Origin: Lacisediminimonas profundi
GTDB lineage: Bacteria > Pseudomonadota > Gammaproteobacteria > Burkholderiales > Burkholderiaceae_D
Direction: 5' to 3'
DNA: 64,000 nucleotides
NCBI RefSeq assembly: GCF_008831265.1
Contig: NZ_VTTH01000005.1
Coordinates: 124,001 to 188,000 of the forward strand
Notes under the pieces: model-generated
Told to the model about the DNA's origin: nothing
Databases searched by the model: none
The model's input: only the letters and a program-made list of their open reading frames with translations
Position numbers and translations under genes: made by a program
Part shown: positions 16,828 to 25,213 of the stretch, in pieces
Position numbering within the stretch: position 1 is the stretch's first letter
Layout of the letters: every line of letters starts with the position of its first letter

Positions 16828-18279
16828 TCACGCCGGCTTCACCAAAAACTGCAAGCCGACCTCCTCCCATTCGCCCTTTTCCCGGGCCAGCCACCACGAC
16901 AAGGTCGGATGCTGTTTCAGAAGATCGCCCGGCACTGCCAGCTCGATCCGGTTCTTCATTTGCAGCCGCAGCTGATGGGCGGAGTCGGCCTCGTGCGCGT
17001 GCATCAGCACGGTCGCCAGGCGCAAGGCCAGCACGGCGCAGGCGAAGTCAGGGTCGGCCAGGGCATCCCCCAGCTTGCGCAAATTCCCCTTCTGCCCCAA
17101 TACCAGTTGCGCCAGCCGGCGTTGTTCGCGCCCGCTGAAGCCCGGCAGGTCGGCATGCTCAAGCAGATAGGCACCATGCTTGTGGAAGCCGGTATGCGAA
17201 ACGACCACGCCAGCTTCGTGCAAATGCGCGGCCCAGTACAGCAGGCGGCGGCAGCTGCCGTCCGGACGGGCCGGCGCATACAACAGGTCGGCCGCCACCG
17301 CCACTTGCTGCGCGCGCGCCGGGTCGACATGGAAGCGTGCCGCGAATTCGCGCACTGCGGTATCGCGGCGGTCGCCCGCGGTGCTGCGCAGGTGCATGTC
17401 CCAGATCAGGCCCATGCGCAGGCCGGCCTGCACCGGCATCAGCTGCTCGATGCCAAGTTCCTCCATCAGTCCGATCAGGATTGCGACGCCGCCGCAGATG
17501 ACGTCGGCACGGTCCGGCTTGAGCCCGGTCAGCGCAATGCGGCCGGTGCGGCCGAAGCCGATCAGCCGCTCGCGCAACAGTTGCAGCGTCTGGTAGCTCA
17601 GAATGCCGTCGCCGATCTGGTTGCGCACCAGCGCGTCGCCCACTGCCCGTATCGTTCCTGAAGATCCGTAGGCAATTTCCCAGTTGCCGTTGCGAAAACC
17701 CGGCGCCGCATCCTCGAAGCGGCTGCGCGCTGATAACACCGCAGCCTGGAAACTGTCCCGGTCGATCCTGCCATCGGGGAAGAACAGCGCGTTCTTGCGC
17801 ACGGTGCCGATGCTGAAGGACTCGACCCGCAGGATTTGCGCCCCCCGTCCGAGCACCAGTTCGGTCGAGCCGCCGCCGATATCGATGACCAGCCGCTGCT
17901 CGTCTTCGCGGGCGATATTGGCCGCAACGCCCAGATAGATCAAGCGCCCTTCCTCTTCCCCGGAAATCACTTCCACCGGGTGGCCGACAGCCTGTTCGGC
18001 CCGCGGCAGGAACTGCTGCGCGTTGCGCGCCACGCGCAGCGCGTTGGTGCCAACCACCCGCACCGCCTGCAAACGGTACTCGGCCAGCACCTTGGCGAAT
18101 CCACGCAGCGCGGCCAGCCCCTCTTCGATTGCATCGAAGCTCAGGCGGTCATTCTCATCCAGGCCGGCGCCCAGCCGCACCGGAGCGCGCGCGCTGCGCA
18201 CCACCTTGACCCCGCCAGGCCCAATCTCGCCTATGTGCAGCCTGAAACTATTCGAACCCAGATCCACTGCGCCAAACAT
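16828..18279 (-). CDS. ppx: Exopolyphosphatase (Ppx/GppA family)
   Basis: A 483-residue member of the ASKHA fold. Motifs are AVDLGSNSFRLHIGE at residues 4-18, GTNALRVARN, ISGEEEGRLIYLGV, VIDIGGGSTELVLG (the phosphate-binding loop) and AYGSSGTIRAV, with an HD-type C-terminal helical region (LYWAAHLHEAGVVVSHTGFHKHGAYLL). It releases terminal phosphate from polyphosphate, opposing Ppk. The start has an AAGGA site. A strong PHO-box promoter reads into it. GppA-type pppGpp activity cannot be excluded. Confidence 0.95.
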   Translation of the reverse strand: MFGAVDLGSNSFRLHIGEIGPGGVKVVRSARAPVRLGAGLDENDRLSFDAIEEGLAALRGFAKVLAEYRLQAVRVVGTNALRVARNAQQFLPRAEQAVGHPVEVISGEEEGRLIYLGVAANIAREDEQRLVIDIGGGSTELVLGRGAQILRVESFSIGTVRKNALFFPDGRIDRDSFQAAVLSARSRFEDAAPGFRNGNWEIAYGSSGTIRAVGDALVRNQIGDGILSYQTLQLLRERLIGFGRTGRIALTGLKPDRADVICGGVAILIGLMEELGIEQLMPVQAGLRMGLIWDMHLRSTAGDRRDTAVREFAARFHVDPARAQQVAVAADLLYAPARPDGSCRRLLYWAAHLHEAGVVVSHTGFHKHGAYLLEHADLPGFSGREQRRLAQLVLGQKGNLRKLGDALADPDFACAVLALRLATVLMHAHEADSAHQLRLQMKNRIELAVPGDLLKQHPTLSWWLAREKGEWEEVGLQFLVKPA

Positions 18280-18317
18280 CTTTTTCCTTGTCCACCGATT
18301 CCTGCATCGAACCGGTC

Positions 18318-18351
18318 ATTGTAATTTTTCCGGGTGACAGCGTGATGACAT
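18318..18351 (-). promoter_or_regulatory. PHO-box promoter of ppx
   Basis: Half-sites ATGTCAT (18351-18345) and CTGTCAC (18340-18334), each 6 of 7 to consensus, are spaced by CACG. Exactly 10 bp downstream lies TACAAT (18323-18318), 5 of 6 to the -10 consensus. The ppx ATG follows about 40 bp later. This is the best promoter-plus-box match in the window. Confidence 0.87.
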
Positions 18352-18354
18352 CCA

Positions 18355-18383
18355 CGGTCACAAGAACGTCATTTGCCCGTAAC
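18355..18383 (+). promoter_or_regulatory. PHO-box-like triple half-site before the plcP-like operon
   Basis: Half-sites CGGTCAC (18355), ACGTCAT (18366) and CCGTAAC (18377) repeat at 11 bp on the plus strand. They start only 3 bp from the head-to-head ppx box. No good -10 stands 10 bp after the last half-site; a TATGCT further on (about 18405) may serve. The operon's first ATG is at 18457. Confidence 0.65.
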
Positions 18384-18456
18384 GCCGGTGCAGCAATGCG
18401 AGCCTATGCTCGCCACATTATCGACCTGACGCTGGTCTTCGCAAGCTGGGAAATCA

Positions 18457-19320
18457 ATGAAACCACACGACAATTTCCTCAGTTCCCAATTCGGACCGCC
18501 GGGCATCAAGAAAAAGCGCGACAGCTTGCGCTACCGGACGATGTGGATTTCCGATGTCCATCTCGGCACGCCCGGATGCCAGGCGGCAAAGCTGCTCGAA
18601 TTCCTGCGCACCACCGACGCCGACACCCTGTACCTGGTGGGCGACATCATCGATGGCTGGCAATTGCGGCGCCGCTGGTTCTGGGACCAGCATCACAACA
18701 ACATCATCCAGACCATCCTGAAAAAGGCGAAGAAAGGCACGCGCGTCATCTTCGTCCCCGGCAACCATGACGAGGCGGTACGCCAGTTCATCGACCTCGA
18801 CTTTGCCGGCATCCAGGTACGCGATGAACTGGTTCACGTCACCGCCGATGGCCGCCGCCTGCTGGTGTTGCACGGCGACCGCTTCGACGGTGTGATCGCC
18901 TGCGCCAAGTGGCTGGCCTATGTCGGCGACGGACTATACACCGTGATCCTGAAGTTCAACCAGCACCTGAACAACTGGCGCGCGCGCATCGGCCTGCCCT
19001 ACTGGTCGCTGTCGCAGTACCTGAAGCTGAAGGTGAAGAACGCCGTCAGCTACATCACCTCATTCGAAACCGCGCTGGCAGCCGAAGCGCGCCGCCAGGG
19101 CCTGGACGGCGTCGTCTGCGGCCATATCCACAAGGCCGAGATTCGTGAAGTCGACGGCATCACCTACTGCAACGACGGCGACTGGGTGGAGAGCCTGACG
19201 GCACTGGTCGAGGACTACAGCGGCGCGCTGAGGCTGGTCAACTGGCAGGAAATCATGCTCGAAGCCGATCAGCGGCGCGCGCGACTGGCCAAGGAAGATT
19301 CATGCCCCATACCGGCCTGA
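18457..19320 (+). CDS. PlcP/LpxH-like calcineurin-type phosphoesterase (phospholipase C candidate)
   Basis: A 287-residue metallophosphoesterase with all five metal motifs: DVH at 33-35, GDIID near 62, GNHDE at 102-106, HGD at 139-141 and GHIH at 222-225. This family is often labelled UDP-2,3-diacylglucosamine diphosphatase, but it includes rhizobial PlcP, a PhoB-controlled phospholipase C that frees diacylglycerol from phospholipids. The PHO-box-like array and the following diacylglycerol-type glycosyltransferase favour the PlcP role. The start has GGGA 6 bp upstream. True LpxH activity remains the alternative. Confidence 0.83.
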   Translation: MKPHDNFLSSQFGPPGIKKKRDSLRYRTMWISDVHLGTPGCQAAKLLEFLRTTDADTLYLVGDIIDGWQLRRRWFWDQHHNNIIQTILKKAKKGTRVIFVPGNHDEAVRQFIDLDFAGIQVRDELVHVTADGRRLLVLHGDRFDGVIACAKWLAYVGDGLYTVILKFNQHLNNWRARIGLPYWSLSQYLKLKVKNAVSYITSFETALAAEARRQGLDGVVCGHIHKAEIREVDGITYCNDGDWVESLTALVEDYSGALRLVNWQEIMLEADQRRARLAKEDSCPIPA

Positions 19321-20561
19321 CGGCGGGTTTTGCTCCGATCGGGCCTATCGGGTCGACTGCGCCGGCCACGACGGCTCCATCCGCAACATGGCCGGCCAGC
19401 CGGCCGGCCGACATGGCCGGCGCTCGCACCAGGATTGTCGTCCTCAGCGTCTCTGCCGGCAGCGGCCACCTGCGGGCGGCACAGGCGCTGTGCAGTGCCG
19501 GCGACGCCCTCGGCACGGTCGACATGGTGCACCTGGACGCGATGCAGTTCGTGCCCGGCTTGTTCCGCAAGATCTATACCGACCTCTACCTGAAACTCGT
19601 CAGGTCCTTTCCCACAGTATGGTCACTGCTGTACAAGCTCACCGATCACGCATCTGCCGACACCGCCAGCCACCGGCTGCGGCGGCTGCTTGAGCGGGCC
19701 TGCACCGCGCGCCTGCGCCGGCGCCTGGACCAACTGGCGCCGGATGCAATCATCTGCACCCACTTCTTGCCGGCTGAAATGCTGTCCCGGCTAAGCCCAC
19801 AGCAAGGACAGCGGCCGCGCGGGGGCATCTGGGTCCAGGTCACCGACTACGACCTGCACGGCATGTGGGTGCAGCCCGGCGTCAGCGGCTATTTCGCAGC
19901 CAGCCAGCAGCTGGCGTGGCGGCTGCACCAGAGCGGGGTCGAAGCGAGCCGCATCCATGTCACCGGCATACCGCTGATGCCGGCTTTTTCCGCTCCGCCG
20001 ACACGTGCACAGGCAGCGGCCAGGATGGGCATCGATCGCAACCGTCCAACGGTGTTGCTGATGGGCGGCGGGCACGGGCACGGCGGCCTGCTGCGGCTGG
20101 CGACGGACATGCTGGAACTGGAAGAAAAGCCCACGCTGCTGGTGGTGGCCGGCAACAACGCCGGATTGCAGGCGAGCTTGCAAGAGCTGGCCCGCCAGCA
20201 TCCGGCACAACTGCGGGTATTCGGCTACACCCGCGAGATCGAGGTGTTGATGAGCTGCGCCGATATGGTCGTGACCAAGCCGGGCGGACTGACCACGGCG
20301 GAATGCATGGCACTCGGGCTGCCGATGATCGTGGTCGACAGCATCCCCGGGCAGGAAGAGCGCAATGCCGACTACCTGCTGGAAAATGGCGCGGCGCTCA
20401 AAGCCGGCGATGCCAGCGGTGTGGTGTATCGGGTGCGGCAACTGCTGTCGGATCCGGCCCGGCTGGAGGCCATGCGCCGCGCTGCCCTCGCACTGGGTCA
20501 ACCCGACGCGGGCCGCGAAGCAATGCGAACCGTCCTCGCGGCGCTGCCACCATGCGGCTGA
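19302..20561 (+). CDS. MGDG-synthase-type glycosyltransferase (GT28) acting on diacylglycerol
   Basis: A 419-residue protein. After a Pro/Ala/Thr-rich N-terminal stretch (residues 1-40) comes the MGDG synthase N-terminal domain (VLSVSAGSGHLRAAQAL, then THFLPAEML). A GT28-type C-terminal domain follows, with LLMGGGHGHGGL, VVAGNN, FGYTREIEVLMSCADMVVTKPGGLTTAECMALGLPMIV and the nucleotide-sugar-binding IPGQEERNADYL. It would transfer a sugar to diacylglycerol made by the preceding enzyme, as bacterial Agt proteins do. Its start overlaps the previous stop by 19 bp and has AAGGAAG upstream. Confidence 0.88.
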   Translation: MPHTGLTAGFAPIGPIGSTAPATTAPSATWPASRPADMAGARTRIVVLSVSAGSGHLRAAQALCSAGDALGTVDMVHLDAMQFVPGLFRKIYTDLYLKLVRSFPTVWSLLYKLTDHASADTASHRLRRLLERACTARLRRRLDQLAPDAIICTHFLPAEMLSRLSPQQGQRPRGGIWVQVTDYDLHGMWVQPGVSGYFAASQQLAWRLHQSGVEASRIHVTGIPLMPAFSAPPTRAQAAARMGIDRNRPTVLLMGGGHGHGGLLRLATDMLELEEKPTLLVVAGNNAGLQASLQELARQHPAQLRVFGYTREIEVLMSCADMVVTKPGGLTTAECMALGLPMIVVDSIPGQEERNADYLLENGAALKAGDASGVVYRVRQLLSDPARLEAMRRAALALGQPDAGREAMRTVLAALPPCG

Positions 20562-21076
20562 ACCCCGGGGAGCGGCTGAAACGGATCGGGGCTGGGCTGC
20601 TGCACCTGGCGCCCATGCTGCTGGGCACCATATTGCTGGCTGCATTCTTCGCCCAGATCGAAGTCCATATCGAAGGTGGAGCGGGGTGGGCCGCCAACCT
20701 GCCGACCTGGCGCATCGAGCGCCACTGGCTGCTCGACATATTCTGGGGTTCGCGCCCGATGACCGGTTACCACGCTTGGGTATTCCCGTTCATTGCCCTG
20801 TTCTTCCACTTTCCAGCGGCCTTCTTCTGGTCATGGTCGTGGGCAATCGAAGCGCGCAGCATCGCCTGCATCATGCTGTTCTGGATCGTCGAGGATTTCC
20901 TCTGGTTCGTATTCAATCCGGCCTTCGGCCTGGCCCGCTTCGAGCCGATCAACGTGCACTGGCACAAGCGCTGGATCATGGGCGCACCGGTCGAGTACTG
21001 GATCTTCCTGCCGGTGTGCGGGGTGTTGTTGTGGCTGTCGTTCCGGGGCGCGCCGGTCGGGCCTGAAAGGGAGTGA
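20552..21076 (+). CDS. Unknown polytopic membrane protein, third gene of the lipid-remodelling operon
   Basis: A 174-residue protein with about four membrane spans (near residues 14-36, 75-95, 100-120 and 148-166) and many aromatic residues. Conserved-looking stretches include WLLDIFWGSRPMTGYHAW and WIVEDFLWFVFNP. I do not recognise a family. The ATG overlaps the glycosyltransferase stop by 10 bp, so it is almost certainly co-translated. Lipid flipping, acting as a membrane anchor for the glycosyltransferase, or further modification of the lipid head group are possibilities, all inference. Confidence 0.7.
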   Translation: MRLNPGERLKRIGAGLLHLAPMLLGTILLAAFFAQIEVHIEGGAGWAANLPTWRIERHWLLDIFWGSRPMTGYHAWVFPFIALFFHFPAAFFWSWSWAIEARSIACIMLFWIVEDFLWFVFNPAFGLARFEPINVHWHKRWIMGAPVEYWIFLPVCGVLLWLSFRGAPVGPERE

Positions 21077-21130
21077 ACCATGGAGTCGATCGGCCGTTGA
21101 CGCGCTTGCCACGATCTTGAGACGAAAAAA

Positions 21131-21160
21131 AAGCCCTGCCGGTCTTCACCGGCAGGGCTT
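21131..21160 (-). terminator. Rho-independent terminator of the binding-protein gene
   Basis: A perfect 13-bp stem (AAGCCCTGCCGGT with its complement, 4-nt loop) is followed on the minus strand by eight T residues. It lies 20 bp after the stop of the Liv-type binding protein and also separates it from the plus-strand lipid operon that ends at 21076. Confidence 0.92.
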
Positions 21161-21180
21161 CACTTCTTGCTGCTTGCTGC

Positions 21181-22386
21181 TTAACCTTTAGCGAGCGGGC
21201 AGCCGCCGTCTTTCAACGGACGGAATGCCTGCTCAGCAGGAATGGTGCCCTTGTACGTGTAGTAGTCCCACGGATACTTGGACTCGGACGGCTTCTTGAC
21301 CTGGTACACATACATGTCATGCACCATGCGTCCGTCAATGCGGATCTTGCCGTTCTTGGCAAACATGTCGTTGATCGGCGTCGCTTTCATCTTGGCCATC
21401 ACGGCTGCCGTGTTGTCGCTACCGACTGCCTTGACGGCGTTCAGGTAGTGCAGCGTCGACGAATAGTCGCCGGCGTCGCCCATGGTCGGCATCCGCTTGG
21501 TCAGCGCGAAGAAACGCTTGGACCAGGCGCGTGTTTCTTCATTGCGGTCCCAGTAGAAGCCGGCGGTCAGGGTCAGGCCCTGTGCGATTTCGAGACCCAT
21601 GGCGTCGACGTCCGTGATCCAGACCAGCAGGCCGGCCAGCATTTGCTTGCCACCCTTGGTGAGGCCGAACTCATGCGCCGACTTGACCGCGTTGATGAAG
21701 CCCGTTCCCGAGCCGGCAATGCCAACCACCTGGGCCTTGGAACCCTGCGCCTGCAGCAGGAATGCGGAGTGGTCGGACGTGGCGATCGGATAACGCGCCG
21801 TGCCGATGACCTTGCCGCCATTGGCCGTGACAGCGGCTGCCGTGTCTTTTTCCAGTGCGTGGCCGAACGCGTAATCGGCAGTCAGGAAGTACCAGCTCTT
21901 GCCGCCCTGCTTGACGATCTCGCGGCCGGTGCCGTTTGCCAGCGCCCAGGTGTCGTAAGCGTAGTGAATGCTGTTCGCGTTGCAGGCATCGCCGGTAATG
22001 CGCGACGAGCCGGAACCGTTGACGATCGCGATCCTGTCCTTTTCCTTCGCCACGGTCATCACCGACAGCGCAACGCCGGAGTTGATCAGGTTGTTGATCA
22101 TCCTGACGTCCTGCGTATCGAACCATTCACGCGCCTTGCTGGCGGCGACGTCCGGCTTGTTCAGGTGATCGTTGACGACCACTTCGATCGGACGTCCGAG
22201 CACCGAGCCGCCGAAATCCTGCACGGCCATCTTCACCGCGTTCACCGCGCCGGCGCCGGCCTCGTGGGAAAACTGTCCCGAAATGTCGGTCATCACGCCG
22301 ATCCTGAATGGCTTGGCAGTCTGCGCCGAAGCACTGCTGATCGCGCATGCGGCCAGCAATGGCAGCACCTTCAAAAATTTCTTCAT
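21181..22386 (-). CDS. Branched-chain amino acid type ABC substrate-binding protein
   Basis: A 401-residue periplasmic binding protein (Peripla_BP_6/LivJ type) with a signal peptide (KVLPLLAACAISSASAQ). Characteristic parts are FRIGVMTDISGQFS, GAVNAVKMAVQDFGG, VVNDHLNKPDVAASKAREW, and a C-terminal WDYYTYKGTIPAEQAF. ATG 22386 starts the signal peptide and has AGGAG upstream; the longer frame is rejected. The LivGFHM transporter at 34.7-38.2 kb lacks its own binding protein, so this one is its likely partner. The ligand is unknown but presumably the island's growth substrate. Confidence 0.92.
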   Translation of the reverse strand: MKKFLKVLPLLAACAISSASAQTAKPFRIGVMTDISGQFSHEAGAGAVNAVKMAVQDFGGSVLGRPIEVVVNDHLNKPDVAASKAREWFDTQDVRMINNLINSGVALSVMTVAKEKDRIAIVNGSGSSRITGDACNANSIHYAYDTWALANGTGREIVKQGGKSWYFLTADYAFGHALEKDTAAAVTANGGKVIGTARYPIATSDHSAFLLQAQGSKAQVVGIAGSGTGFINAVKSAHEFGLTKGGKQMLAGLLVWITDVDAMGLEIAQGLTLTAGFYWDRNEETRAWSKRFFALTKRMPTMGDAGDYSSTLHYLNAVKAVGSDNTAAVMAKMKATPINDMFAKNGKIRIDGRMVHDMYVYQVKKPSESKYPWDYYTYKGTIPAEQAFRPLKDGGCPLAKG

Positions 22387-22511
22387 GGTCTCGCTCCTGT
22401 TGGTTGAGTTTGGGTTCTGTGAATGGATATTTTCAAACATCGCTCGTGGCTACTCTTTACTATTGACTACATTGGCAAAACAAACTGCACTTCAATCCTG
22501 CTGCCTGGCGT

Positions 22512-23588
22512 TCAGGCGCCCGCATCCCCGTTCGCGAGGTCGGATGCGGGCCGCGGCAGTGCATGCACCGCGACCACGCCCTCCAGTGTGTAACGGGTGA
22601 AATAGTTCACGTTATGGGCTTCCAGCGGTTCACGGCATTCGCTGCAAACCACCTCGGCATGAAAATCGTTCTGACACACGCGGTGGCGCAGGATCAGCGG
22701 CGGCTTTCCGCCGGATACCCACTTGTCGCCCCAATGCATCATCACGATCATCGACGCGTACAGGTCCCGGCCTTTCGGCGTGAAGCGGTATTCAAAACGT
22801 TCGGGCCGCACACGGTAGGCGCGCCGGTCCACTACCCCGGCTTCGGTCAGCCGCTGCAGACGGTCGGTCAGGATGTTGCTGGCGATGCCGAGGTTGGCCT
22901 GGAACTCGTCGAAGCGCCGCACGCCAAAAAACATCTCGCGTATCACCAGGAAGCTCCAGCGGTCGCCGATGATCTGCAGGGTGCGCGCGACCGAACAGGG
23001 CCGTCCACGCTCCAGCACCATCGGGTCCGATGCGCGCCGCGAGCGCTTGCGCTCTGCCATGTGCGTATGCGAACCGGCGCCGGGGCCGTTGCGGTAGGTG
23101 ACGTCGTGCGGATCGATTTCACCCTTGCAGGCGGAGCACACCACGAGCGGCGAGCAGGCCTTGCCGCAACTGCGGTGTACCAGTTGCAGCGGCGGGCGCT
23201 GCTCGCCACGCAGCCATTTGTCGCCAAACGCCAGCAGCACCATCATGGTCTGGAACAGGTCCAGGCCAGCGTCCGACATGCGGTAGGCAGAACGGAGCGA
23301 GCCGGCTGAAACGCTTTCCCTCACCAGCAGGCCGAGCTCGGTCAAGTGATTGAGCCGCTTGGCCAGCGTGGTGCGCGGCAGGCCCAGCGAGGCCTGGAAT
23401 TGCTCATATCGCCGGGCGCCGAAAAACGACTCCCGCAGCACCAGGAAACTCCAGGCATCCTGCAGTATCTCCAGGGTCCGAGCGACCGAGCAGAAGCGGC
23501 TGATGGAGGGGAAGGATTTGACCGGGTGCTGGGACTCGGCAATCGCTGGTGCTTCGGGCATCGTATTCAGGGCCTGGAGATGTTTCAC
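22512..23588 (-). CDS. Double HxlR-domain transcriptional regulator
   Basis: A 358-residue fusion of two HxlR/DUF24 winged-helix domains. Domain 1 (about 30-150) has FCSVARTLEILQDAWSFLVLRESFFGARRYEQF and domain 2 (about 195-310) has PCSVARTLQIIGDRWSFLVIREMFFGVRRFDEF; the two are clearly homologous. Each is followed by a four-residue Cys pair (CSACKG and CSECRE) like a small zinc ribbon. Most HxlR proteins have one domain and dimerise, so one chain here may act as a built-in dimer. It ends the ten-gene operon and probably regulates it. Confidence 0.9.
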   Translation of the reverse strand: MKHLQALNTMPEAPAIAESQHPVKSFPSISRFCSVARTLEILQDAWSFLVLRESFFGARRYEQFQASLGLPRTTLAKRLNHLTELGLLVRESVSAGSLRSAYRMSDAGLDLFQTMMVLLAFGDKWLRGEQRPPLQLVHRSCGKACSPLVVCSACKGEIDPHDVTYRNGPGAGSHTHMAERKRSRRASDPMVLERGRPCSVARTLQIIGDRWSFLVIREMFFGVRRFDEFQANLGIASNILTDRLQRLTEAGVVDRRAYRVRPERFEYRFTPKGRDLYASMIVMMHWGDKWVSGGKPPLILRHRVCQNDFHAEVVCSECREPLEAHNVNYFTRYTLEGVVAVHALPRPASDLANGDAGA

Positions 23589-23609
23589 TCGTTGATGATG
23601 GAGACGGGC

Positions 23610-25157
23610 TCAGTCCTGCGCCAGCGATTCCTTGAGCCTGAACCGGATGATCTTGCCGGAACCAGTGCGCGGAATTTCACTGACGACATGGACTGCGTCC
23701 GGCAGCTTGTACGCTGACAGGCGCTGGCGGCAGTGCTGGACCAATGCTTCGGGATCGACCGTCATCGACGGACGCGCCACCACGAACACGACCGGCACTT
23801 CGCCCAGGTGCTGGTGCGGCACGCCGACCACCGCGCAGTCGAGCACGGCCGGGAATGCCGACACTGCTTCCTCCACTTCGGACGGCGCAATGTTCTGGCC
23901 GCCGCGGATGATGATTTCCTTGAGCCGGCCGGTAATGGTCAGGTAGCCGTTCGGATCGCAGCGTGCCAGGTCGCCGGTGTAGTACCAGCCCTCGCGCAGC
24001 GCGCTGGCCGTTTCCCCCGGCTTGTTGTGGTAACCGGACATGAGATTGGGTCCGCGCACGATCAGTTCGCCTTCGGCGCCCTGCGGCACGTCCTGTCCAT
24101 TCAGGTCGATGATCCGCGTCGACAGTCCTGGCAGCGCAAGTCCGCAGGATCCCATCACGCGGGTGCCGCTCATCCAGTTCAGCGTCACCATGGTCGATGT
24201 CTCGGTGATGCCGTAGCCGTCCAGCAGCATCACGCCGAAGCGCTGCTCGAATTCCTGGTTGATCGGACCCGGCATGATGGCGCCGGCGGACAGGCACAGC
24301 CGCAGTCCGGGAAACCGGGCGTCCGGATCCAGGCGCGCCGCTTCCAGCAGGTAGTGGAACATGGTCGGAACGCCGGGGAATACCGTGAACTGTCCGGACT
24401 TCAGGTGCGCCATCACATCCGAGGTCGAGAATTTCTCGATGATCGTTTCGGTCGCGCCGACTGCGAGGATGCTCAGCACCGACAGGTTCAGTGCGTAGGA
24501 GTGGAACAGCGGCAGCGGCGACAGTACATGGTCGTTTTCATTCAGTCCCGCAATCGGCGCCCAGCATGCCGCCGTCACCCACAGCATGCTGCGCTGGGAC
24601 AGCAGCACGCCCTTGGCGCGGCCGGTGGTGCCCGAGGTGTAGATGATGAAGGATGGCTCGTCGATGCTGTCGGGATCGCGCGGCAGCGAGCGCGGCGGCT
24701 GTTCGCGCAAGGTCGAATAGCGCAATCCGCCGGCCTGGCCATCGCTGTCGCCGACCACGATCAAGGTGCGCAGGTCCGGATGGCGCGCCATCATGGCCGC
24801 AGCCAGTCCGGCGCGGGCCGCGGTGGTGACGATCGCCTTGCACGCCGCGTCTTCGATGCGGTACATCGCCTCGGGCTCGGTGGCGTCGACGCTGATCGGC
24901 ACTGCCACCGCGCCGGCGCGGACAATGGCGAAGCAGCTTTCCACCCACTCGACCGAATTGGGCAGGAAGATCGCGACGCTGTCGCCGGCGCCGATTCCGG
25001 CGTCCTGCAAATGGCCGGCGAGATTGGCAGTGGCGCTGTCCAGTTGCCCGTAGGTGACGGCAGTGCGGCTGTCGCGATAGGCAACTTTGGCGGGGCGGGC
25101 TTGCGCGTGCTGCCGGATCAGCGTCGCTACCGGCTTGATCAATTCTGTCCGAATCAT
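23610..25157 (-). CDS. Acyl/aryl-CoA ligase (AMP-forming)
   Basis: A 515-residue ANL-superfamily ligase with P-loop IYTSGTTGRAKGV (about 170-182), GYGITETS, YTGDLAR, RLKEIIIRGGQNIAP and the C-terminal catalytic Lys in GSGKIIRF. It activates a carboxylic acid to its CoA thioester through an acyl-AMP. In this operon, next to a molybdenum hydroxylase and an enoyl-CoA hydratase, the substrate is probably a small cyclic acid. ATG 25157 has GGAGGAG upstream. It lies 21 bp before the HxlR gene. Confidence 0.9.
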   Translation of the reverse strand: MIRTELIKPVATLIRQHAQARPAKVAYRDSRTAVTYGQLDSATANLAGHLQDAGIGAGDSVAIFLPNSVEWVESCFAIVRAGAVAVPISVDATEPEAMYRIEDAACKAIVTTAARAGLAAAMMARHPDLRTLIVVGDSDGQAGGLRYSTLREQPPRSLPRDPDSIDEPSFIIYTSGTTGRAKGVLLSQRSMLWVTAACWAPIAGLNENDHVLSPLPLFHSYALNLSVLSILAVGATETIIEKFSTSDVMAHLKSGQFTVFPGVPTMFHYLLEAARLDPDARFPGLRLCLSAGAIMPGPINQEFEQRFGVMLLDGYGITETSTMVTLNWMSGTRVMGSCGLALPGLSTRIIDLNGQDVPQGAEGELIVRGPNLMSGYHNKPGETASALREGWYYTGDLARCDPNGYLTITGRLKEIIIRGGQNIAPSEVEEAVSAFPAVLDCAVVGVPHQHLGEVPVVFVVARPSMTVDPEALVQHCRQRLSAYKLPDAVHVVSEIPRTGSGKIIRFRLKESLAQD

Positions 25158-25213
25158 GGATGTCTCCTCCTGTTCTTTTTCCAGGCCCTGCTTGCAGGCA
25201 GGGCCAACCATCG

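Noticed and set aside
22455-22476. Another copy of the island operator upstream of the Liv-type binding protein gene
   Set aside because: TACTATTGACTA resembles the dyad but is 2 bp shorter, and no -10/-35 pair stands in the expected place.
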